A stretch of DNA of 64,000 nucleotides, taken from Acanthosepion lycidas (taxonomy: Eukaryota > Mollusca > Cephalopoda > Sepiida > Sepiidae). The stretch spans positions 30,877,896 to 30,941,895 of the forward strand of contig OZ010593.1 in NCBI GenBank assembly GCA_963932145.1, in the 5' to 3' direction. The notes beneath the pieces were generated by a model. That model ran no database searches, was not told the origin of the DNA, and saw nothing but the letters and a program-made list of their open reading frames with translations. Below, piece by piece: positions 55,471 to 64,000 of this stretch. The translations under genes were made by a program, and so were the position numbers. The first letter of the stretch is position 1; the number at the start of each line of letters is the position of its first letter.

Positions 55471-57699
55471 AAAACTTGCAGTAAAAGTTAAGGGATTTTT
55501 TTTGACCAGCTCATCAAGTAATGTAAAACAAATACATAGCAATGAGTATACTCTCGGCTATTAATATAGCTTTATTTTTCAAGAATATTGTGGTAGAAAA
55601 TAGTTACACTGAAGGTCAAATTGCAAAAGGTGTCAATTTTATGCAGAAATTGACCCCAAAAGATCATAGACATGAGCAAGAGCATCCAGGAAAAGCCAGG
55701 CAATGGTAGGGGTCAATAAGTGTAATCTGGATTTCACTGATGCTCTTAAGAACAAAACTACAAAAAACCTAACATTCATATGTGAGGTAGCTGCTGAGCT
55801 GAAAGTGAATCAGAACAGCCATCATATTGATTTGGGGCTTAAATTGTTTACCAGAATCCCAGTACACTTCATGAAGGTCCAGAGGCTGGAATAGTGCTTC
55901 AAAAATATTGGGTCCATTGTTAAAATATTCTCTAAAGAGTAAATCTTCAAAGTGGACAGTTTTGAACTGCCAAAATGATCAGTACTTTTTGGAGTCAGCA
56001 TTTGATACCAATGGCACTTTCAGGTGCAGACATTCAGATCAAGTCATAGCAGTGGTGGCATCCTACTACCGGTTTGCCTGAACCAATTCTTAAAATTATG
56101 AAAGCTTAACAAATTGGTTGTTGGATTATCCAAAAATAATCTTATATATTAATATCCTATGGTCCAGTTAAAATGTTAGTTATGCTACACTCGCATGTGC
56201 CTAGTGAAAATCTTATAGACACATACCCTTTACTGTTGTGCAGTTAAAAATGTAGCAAATCTTCTAGTTATAAATTTGATAGGTCTTTCATTGGATCTTT
56301 AAGACTGCAGCGATTCAGTTTGAATGTGACGAAGAAACCATAACCCAGCTGATGACACTAGTTAAAAAAGCATCTAGTGAATAATTACGTAGAAGTAAAT
56401 GAGTCAGTGACTTGCATCTGGTTTAAAGGAAAATAACTTCCTTGCCTCAATATGCAACACATAGTAGCGATATTTTGTTTTTTTGGAAATGGTATGAATC
56501 AACCCAATTATTCTGTAAGTGTAGGATTCTGAAATGGTTTTTATGCAGCTTAGCGTGGTTCAACCAATAGCAATCTGTGTGCTGATTGGTCAGACTGGAG
56601 GATAACATATGACTGAAAATGAAGCCAAGAATGCTGTTTGGTCAGTCAGCTGTGGTTTTCAACATAATAAAAAGGGCCGGAGCGGTGAGAAGCAGGTGAT
56701 GATTTTTATGTTAGTGATGTGTGCACAAATTCAAGAATGGTGACTTCAGAAGGAGCATTTAGTATTGTCTGAAGAATAGAACCTCATTTACCTACAGAAA
56801 TTACGACAAACTTCTTATTTCTGTTATGAAGTATGATGCTATTATAATATGAGAACAGAATTTCAACCTGGAAATGTCTTAATAAATAAATGTTTTCTAT
56901 TAAATTATCAAAATGGTTTCTTTTTGATACTTTTATAAAGTGATTTGTTCCCATTCTCAGATTGAAAAGAAAATAAGCAGAATAGGTTCTTAAGGATTAC
57001 CTGCCTAGAACTGGTTCCTGGAAATTTAGGATGTCACCACTGGGTCATGTTCTTAGGAATCATGGCAGCCAACAACAAAAAATAACCTCGTTTTTCAATC
57101 TTGGTTAAATAGTGGACACTGATGCTTGCTATGATGTCCTAAGGTATAAATGTTTGACCTGGTTCAAGACTAGATACCTAGAGGTCAGCTTTGTGGATGT
57201 AGGGCAATGTTCGTAGCTGCATTGCCAAGGTGTAGAAGTTCTGCAAAATTAATTTTGCTGATTTTCTTTGAACTCCTGAGACTACACTGTGTGGTATTTT
57301 AAAGCAGATCACCAAGATGGACTCCTACCCCAATATCCTCTAGGCTGCTCTCAAGGTGTGGTCCAAATTGTCTCCAGACTGTATATTTCAGTTGCATAGT
57401 TTATAGTTTGAGGTTGTAATTTGAAATTATAGAAGCAACATTGAATAAATTATTCATTTTGATGTATATGAGTTTATTTATCTCTTGTTTGTTTTAATAG
57501 ATTTTATTTATGCATAAAGTGTTTCAAAAGTTGCAACAATTTTGCTAGTTTTTCTTTCCCAGTTTTATATATGGGTGGATGGATTCTCCGGTCAAGAATG
57601 ATGGATGAGTGTTCAAGAAATTCTAGGATTTTACTGGACACCTTGCGCAAGTGAATTGTTTAAATTGGTCATTTGCTTGTGCTTTGAAATGCACACCGT
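55471..57699. other. CARNMT1 intron, no identified gene
   Basis: 55600-57400 is less AT-rich, and a 63-codon plus frame at 55703-55894 has no family features. Possibly an old transposon, but I cannot name it. Confidence 0.4.
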
Positions 57700-57900
57700 G
57701 GAGTGAGCAACCATGGTCAAATACAAAATAAGTAACAAAAATGTCCGACAAACAGAATTGGCAAAGTTAGCAATTAGTGATAAAAAAAAAAAAAACAGGG
57801 CAAAAACTAATATAAAGTTAGCAAACAATATATGCAAGGCAAATTAACTGTAATAAGGCAAAACAACGGTAATATGGCAAATATGTATTGCCTCTCTATA
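57700..57900 (+). repeat. Dispersed repeat family B, copy
   Basis: GAGCAACCATGGTCAAATAC, then GTCCGACAAACAGAATTGGC and GCAAACAATATATGCAAGGC. Confidence 0.8.
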
Positions 57901-58079
57901 CTCATCATATGTTATAATGGAACACACCTATTCTATAGTTAATAGACTCTCCCACCTATAATAAGTTGGAGTAGCAGTCGCTCAGGGAGTCGGCAGTGAG
58001 TTGGTCAGTTGGTTGATGTCGGACGACCGTTAGTTGGATATTAAAGTATCAGCCACCCCAACTAGATTACTGCGTCATG

Positions 58080-58178
58080 ACCTATTATATCAAGTTCCTA
58101 ACGTTTTGTACGTCGAACCTATTTTAGGACCGACTTAGTACAAATACAAGCCTCCACTGTGAAACCACTACATAACAC
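58080..58178 (-). repeat. Dispersed copy of the 17.6-kb tandem unit
   Basis: The reverse complement matches the unit's GGAGGCTTGTATTTGTACTA, GTCGGTCCTAAA and AAAACGTTAGGAACTTGATA segment at about 90% by eye. 58179-58964 has nothing else recognised. Confidence 0.85.
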
Positions 58179-58964
58179 CATATTTCTTGATAGTTTCTCT
58201 CCTGTTGTGTGTGGTTGATATAAGATTGGTTTCAGAACTATTCTGCTGATTTCCAGGTACTCCTTTCTCAATCCAACCTGATCTCAGTCTCCACCTGATT
58301 TAACCATCATGGAGCATGTATAGGACATGTTGCAGACCTCACTAAATTCCCTGCAGCTACACCCAGTAAACACAACTTTGGAACAGCTCTGGACTGGAGA
58401 GATATACCCTGAGAATGACAAGACCTTTAAGTCATGTCGGCACCATTATTCGGTCAAAGGGAGTATCTACATATTGTTAGGTCACTGGCCACCAACAAAC
58501 TGTGTATATTAAATACAAAGCAAAAGCTCTTGGCAAAGACGTGAACTTGCATTCTTCTGCCTCGGAAAGCTTACTTTTTACAGTTACAGCTGCTTCGCCG
58601 CCTAAGCTACAAGAGGTTTATGTTTGGCAGATGATCAAATCTGACCATATAATAAACTGAAAGCACTAACTTCAAATGTACTACCTAGCTATCAAAGGAA
58701 GTATAAAGAATAATTTATATGGTTACATTTTATCTTCTGTTAAACTTAGTCTTGTATAGCTCAGTCAAGTTGATTTTTAGTGTTTTTAGAGAATCAACAT
58801 TGCACTTGTGAAGACTGGTTTGATGTGATAAGTACTAGCACCAATAATTCATTAGCTTTTGCCAATTTTTGAGCATTTAGTTTAAAAAAGCATCTGAAAA
58901 AAATGTACAGAAATACCTGATGTCTGCAGGTTTTTGCTTACAAACTGACTTCAAAATGTTACTA

Positions 58965-59044
58965 TTAGGTTGGTGCAAAAATAATATCGTTTTCTCACAT
59001 AGTAACATATGTTAGAAAACGAAATTATTTTTGCACCAACCTAA
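58965..59044. mobile_element. Mariner MITE (MADE1-like palindrome), copy 3
   Basis: 80 bp, TA-flanked. TTAGGTTGGTGCAAAAATAA and complement at the ends. The interior ATCGTTTTCTCACATAGTAA pairs with GTTAGAAAACGA. It is in the CARNMT1 intron. Confidence 0.92.
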
Positions 59045-59782
59045 TATTTCAAAAATAAATCCAAATAAAGTTAATATCTTTTGCGTTAGATACATTGAAT
59101 GGAAAATATATTCAAAACAGAATTCTAATTATAAATCACCACAAGCAAAATATGCAATTTTTTTCACTGTATTCGATAAATAAAAACCGTAAAAAAATTG
59201 TAAATGTTTACAAAAAAGGCTACTCAGTAATTAAGATCTGTTAAATTATAATTAATAAAAACAATAGATAAAAGTGTATATAACAGCATAATACTACTGG
59301 GCACAAATTATAAGACAAAATTTTTAAACTTTGCATTGTTTACTAAAACTACAATGCTGTATAACATATTACAACATAATATAACTAAATTGTTCACTGT
59401 AATTTCCTTTTGAAGTAAATGAAGTAATTTGCTTGTGTCATGCATCTTTTGCATATAATTTTTAAAGCTTCAGTAAATTATAAATTTTATAAGGCTTTCA
59501 CTGATCACCGGAATGAAATTCCAACACTGATTTTGAACCTAAAGTTAATCTTTTAAATTCAAAACGGTAATGATTTTGAAAAAAAACATTGTGTTATCAT
59601 ATCAAACCCCAACTTTCAAATTGAGTGCAATACCATGGTTCCAAAATCAACCTGTCCTAGTGGGACAGTTTCTAGAGAGGCAGAGTAGACTTTCAATGTG
59701 AGTTTGTGGGATTTATTTTTCCCTGATGCATGCCCATGAACTTATCTGAGTAATTAAGGATGAAAAATGTGGAATGTGTAGC

Positions 59783-60125
59783 CATGGTCAAATCAACTGT
59801 CCAACAAACTGAATTAACAAAGTTTGCAAGAAAAAGAAACAAGAAATAAATGAAATAATATCAAGCAAACAATATTTGCGAGGCAAAAAGTTCACAAATT
59901 AAGAATTAGGGCCAACATACAAAAACAAGTTCAGATAAGTGAACGCAGTGTTCTGTCTTCTAGACAATGCAGATCTAGACTGAGTCATATCAAGCTGCAA
60001 ACAGGCCTATTTTATTGTCTAAGAAAAAAAAATCCCAGCATACATTAGTCTGCTTCTACCTATAAAAGTGGAAGGGCAAGTGTTCTGCAGTCGTTCCTCA
60101 TGGGATTGAAATCAATACCACCCCC
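59783..60125 (+). repeat. Dispersed repeat family B, longest right-hand copy
   Basis: GCCATGGTCAAAT, ACTGTCCAACAAACTGAATT, AATCCCAGCATACATTAG and GTGTTCTGCAGTCGTTCC parallel 7606-7980 to its end. Confidence 0.8.
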
Positions 60126-61262
60126 ACAATCTAATGGATGAGTGCACTCATATTTACCTCCCCTTAAATCCCCCTTTCTATGGGGCCAATAAATACAAAC
60201 AAGATACATGCAAACATTTACATATATATAATTTGCATACATGACAGAAATTTGTTTTTTCTTTTTTTTTTTGTTTTTAATATTTCAAAATTTTTTAATA
60301 TTTATTTATTTATTTATTTTTTTAAAATATTCTAAGACTCTATTTTTATTTTCGTATGCAAAAAGGAGTAATAAAAAAAATTTGGCAACTAAGATGCCAA
60401 AAAGAGAGAAAATGTTCAATACAGCACTCTATTTACAGTAATAAAGAATTTGTTTAATTTTGTTCTGTCAACCTTTACTACTGAATTTGAATTTCAGCTC
60501 TTATGAAGTGATACTTTATGTCTACATGTTTTGAATGTTGATGGTAGACCAGATTCTTAGCCAGAGCTATTGTACCTTGATTATCACAATAGGTAGTGGC
60601 TTGCTTTTTCTTTTTTTTTTTTTTTACTTACATTAATCATGGTGGCTGATAATTGAATAAGGAATATTGCTTCTTCTATTGCAGCCGACAATGCTATTTA
60701 TTCAGCCTTTCATGTTAGCAATACTACTGTAGGTTACTTTCATGTTTTCCATGAAATCCTTGAACTGTTATTCTCTTGAATCATCATTTCAGTTTCTTTG
60801 AAGCTTCGAAATGCTACTTTAAACTCACTAAATGTTTGTCTTTCTGAGTTATAACAGATGGCTTAAAATCAGATGGGAAGACTTTTGGGAACATAGCTAT
60901 TAGAGTTGGTCGTTTTGGCAATTTATATATTGATTTCTGGTGTTTTTTCCTTGATAATGTGGTTTTCAATTTGGTTTTAGTATTTTTACTTTCTAAGGAA
61001 ACCATTCGTTTTCTTGTGTAATGATAGCATTTCCAGTCAATATCTGATTTCATTTGAGATTGATAAATTTGTAACTTAGTCTGTTCAACTCGCAATTTTA
61101 CGTGCATTTCTGGTCCAATCTTAAAAATATTCATATGGCTGGAAAGAAAATGAAATAATCTTTCTAAATACATAATTTGTATGTGCTTTTATTCATTAAA
61201 TTTTTTACAGTGAGTTAAAACGTTTTTTTGTTTTGAACAGCTGAGAATGTGAAATATGATTA

Positions 61263-61294
<32 letters not shown>

Positions 61295-62421
61295 CTAAAT
61301 TTTTTTACACATTACTTTCTTTAGCAAAATCAAAGTGACCAGTCTTTATCAATATTCTTGATTTAGAAGACACCTTAAATTCCAACCATGAAGATGTTCA
61401 TTCCTTCTCTGACCTGTGGAAGCGAATTCCTTCAAAAATTATAAAGTAAGCAGCTAAAAAAAAATGTAATTAATATGTGGTAAAAGAACTTTCAAATGAT
61501 TGAAACTGCTGATACTGACTAGTGGCTAAAACAAATAATTTTTACTTTGTGTTTAAAAAAAAAAAAATTTGAAGATATACACATTTTAAAATGGATTAAA
61601 ACTTTTTTTTTTTTTTTTTTTTATTATATATCTAATTTTAAGTGTATTCACTAGATAGAAACAATTTTATTTGTAGAAAACAAACATTAAAGACTTGCAT
61701 ATCTGGAAATATACACATTTTAAAAGTGAAATTAAGAACGATTTTAATTATTCTTAATATCTAATTTAGGTGCCTTCCCTAGATAAAAATAAATTTATTT
61801 ATAAAAAAAAAATCTTCATTCATTTTTCTTATTTACTGCTTTATAACAACTTTATTTTGTGATTGGTGTACTAGCTTACTAGAAAAAAAATTTAACCCTT
61901 ACAAAAAATTTGACTTCATAAAATTAAAAATTAAAATGAAACGGCAGCAATTTTTTTTTTTTTAATTTTACTCACTATTTTAATTTTACCACAGAGTTTT
62001 TTTTTTTTTCTTCTTCATTTCTTTTGTCAACAAATAGATTTCACATTTATTTCCTAAAACTAGTCAATTAAATGCTTTTAACATATTTTTGTTCAATCTT
62101 TTTCTCTTAAAATGGTATAAATGTTGATAAAATTTAATTTTATTAACATCTGAAAGTCTTTTTCAATAGTGTTTCTTTGGATATGGTCACTCAGTAGTGA
62201 TAGCACTTAAAAAAAAACGAATGATTTCGATTTCATAAAAAATTCCGATGTGGTTTCACAGCATGAAGATGAAACCGAAAAATATTGCTTAGACCACCCA
62301 TCTCTACTATTAGTAAACCATTGCTAATTCCCTCCCTGGAAGTTTTCTTCAATAAAATGACCATGTTTTTGGCTTTAATAATATAATCAGTAATAGTTTC
62401 AGCGATCACCATTTCTATTCT
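60126..62421. other. CARNMT1 intron, no confident exon
   Basis: Two T-tracts. A weak coding-like stretch at about 61370-61446 (frame reading SFSDLWKRIPSKIIK, acceptor-like TTTAG before and AAA|GTAAGC after) is unrecognised. The 119-codon minus frame at 60814-61173 is Lys-rich and unsupported. Confidence 0.35.
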
Positions 62422-62550
62422 GTCTATATAGTATAGTGATAGAGGATAGTGTAGAAGGAGTGATTCGTATAGTAATAGACTATATGAATCACTCCTATAC
62501 TATTTGCTATACTATTTCTCTATACTAATCACTATGCAGATTACTATTCA
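62422..62550. repeat. Degenerate palindromic element
   Basis: AGGAGTGATTC (62457-62467) and its complement (about 62487-62497) sit in a longer imperfect palindrome made of TATAGTATAGTGA-type units and complements. Confidence 0.7.
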
Positions 62551-62795
62551 GTGGTTACATTTTGAGCAAGTACTATTAGTGCAAGTGTTATTTGAAGACG
62601 TCTGACACTAGTATTGTTCAACGGCGTTACTATAATTGTATCTGCAATTACAAACTCTTTACTACAATGAGCATTCGTTAACATTACAAAAGTGACAATG
62701 CATATTTGTTGACATTTTAAAAAATTTTTAAAAATGGGTTTGCTGAAAACTTTTGCTCACACCTCATTCATAAACTTATCAAAGTACACAAGGGT

Positions 62796-62844
62796 CATAG
62801 TATATTTAGAACAAATTCAAAACATTTTTTCTAAATATACTATG
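62796..62844. repeat. 15-bp perfect hairpin
   Basis: CATAGTATATTTAGA at 62796-62810 pairs exactly with 62830-62844. Loop 19 bases. Confidence 0.85.
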
Positions 62845-63112
62845 GAAATTTTAGAATTTTCTCAATTCCTGCAAATACTTAAAATGTCTTAATTAGTTTT
62901 TGTTTTGTTTGTTTGTTTTGGTTTGTTTTTTTTTTTACGAATTGGTCAAACTCAAAACAAAAACATTGTTTTCAATCGTTATGAGTCTACTGATTGAATA
63001 GAATTTTATTATAAACAATTGTCTTGTAAATGGAATTTTTAAAGCATTCTGAATGTAAAAATAAAGAAAAAAGTCTGCAAGACAATAAGAAACACTACCT
63101 GACAAAAAAAAA

Positions 63113-63205
63113 TGAAGTTTTGTTGAAATTGGTTGAAAAATGTAGGAAATCCAATCCCATATATAAACGAACACACACAATCTGGGTTTTAATTATAACT
63201 CGATA
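63113..63205 (+). repeat. Dispersed repeat family G, copy 1
   Basis: GAAGTTTTGTTGAAATTGGT, GAAAAATGTAGGA, ATATATAAACG and CACACACAATCTGGGTTTTA in order. Confidence 0.8.
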
Positions 63206-63338
63206 TGAGCTGTCCCCCTTTCATTCTCGCGATGCCTCTTAATCGTGTTTTCAAATTGATTTCATGCAAAAACAATTGTGTTTTTCCAATGTTTGGCGCT
63301 GTCAGAACCACCGCTAGGTAATTTTACGTAGTCCTGTG

Positions 63339-63450
63339 AAGTTTTGTTGAAACCAGTTGAAAAATGTAGGACATCTCATCCAATATATAAACGTACAGAC
63401 ACACACACACACACACACAACCTGGGTTTTATAATAAGTATATATGATGA
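63339..63450 (+). repeat. Dispersed repeat family G, copy 2
   Basis: Direct copy of 63113-63205 with an expanded (AC)n and the ending GGGTTTTATAATAAGTATAT. 63451-64000 has nothing recognised. Confidence 0.8.
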
Positions 63451-64000
63451 TTGAACTAAATTAGTTTTGATGTATTTAATAAATCCTTATTGAGATATCA
63501 CAGTTTACATAAGCAACTAATATAAATTTATGATGGTGTTTAGTTTACAGTGTAAATTTAATGCTCAGTTTTGTGTCTGCTTTTATGCAAATGTGTATGT
63601 AATTTAAATACAGAAACCTTAAAATGAAAAGATGTATTTTTTTTTTTCTAGTTGAAAAAATAGTAACTTTGAGTTAATTAAGTGTAGGAATAAGGTTTTC
63701 TTTTTAACACTACAAATTGTCTAGATTCTTGGGAAAGTGATAAAGGAAAAAAATCTACTGCTTGAATAAGATCGTACAGTTTAAAATTATGTTTACATGC
63801 ACTGTCAATTGAACCCTTCTAAAAGCTTAAAAAAATTGATTTTCCAAGGACATGAAAAAAAATCATCAGATATTTTCCTGATTTCCTAAACCACATTTAT
63901 TAGTAGCTTTACAGTTATCCTTGTCATTAAACAATTGTCCAGAAATAAGTTACTGTCATTAGTGTTTATAATAAAGAGCAAATCCTCATTTAAACCATGA

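Larger units (their letters stand above)
41423..61622 (+). repeat. Eleven long T homopolymers, all on the CARNMT1 sense strand
   Basis: T-runs of 20-31 bases start at 41423, 41813, 41994, 44149, 47801, 49893, 50818, 51311, 54533, 61263 and 61603. I find no A-run of 20 or more here, and neither kind left of 41.4 kb. Confidence 0.9.

Noticed and set aside
60814-61173. 119-codon minus-strand open frame
   Set aside because: Lys-rich, no splice context or family pattern. Likely chance in AT-rich DNA.

Overview
This window is animal nuclear DNA, most likely from a coleoid cephalopod and probably an octopus. It is AT-rich, has no dense ORFs, and carries two conserved animal genes split by multi-kilobase introns with GT-AG boundaries. 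It is full of tRNA-derived SINEs, 5'-truncated jockey/CR1-type LINEs, mariner/Tc1 remnants, MITEs, (TA)n microsatellites and long T homopolymers. The species call is inference from repeat style and gene structure.

Left part (1 to about 23 kb): the 5' portion of SKIC3 (TTC37), the TPR scaffold of the Ski complex, on the minus strand. Six coding exons can be read with consistent phases: start exon 17020-17109, then 12781-12924, 12131-12222, 7106-7178, 4458-4586 and 714-809. They give 208 contiguous N-terminal residues; the rest of the gene lies beyond base 1. A non-coding first exon and ETS-type promoter are proposed at 22807-22995. The introns hold LINE, SINE and mariner remnants, several inverted repeats that would make long double-stranded RNA in the SKIC3 transcript, and a 538-bp tandem triplication (17.65-19.08 kb).

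Middle part (23 to 40.5 kb): intergenic. It contains mariner MITEs built on one terminal repeat, an internally deleted mariner that keeps its transposase N-terminus, a LINE reverse-transcriptase relic, LTR-like promoter sequence and a GC-rich island of consecutive hairpins (25.38-25.53 kb). I found no convincing cellular gene here.

Right part (40.5 to 64 kb): the first coding exon of CARNMT1 (carnosine N-methyltransferase) at 40642-40727, plus strand, then more than 23 kb of its first intron. No second coding exon is recognisable. The intron carries eleven T-tracts of 20 or more bases, all T on the sense strand, plus SINEs, a LINE 3' end and MITEs.

SKIC3 and CARNMT1 are divergent, head to head, about 17.6 kb apart if the proposed SKIC3 first exon is right. 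They act in unrelated processes (RNA surveillance and dipeptide methylation), so no functional module is implied. Splice sites and repeat boundaries were read by eye, and most repeat edges are approximate.
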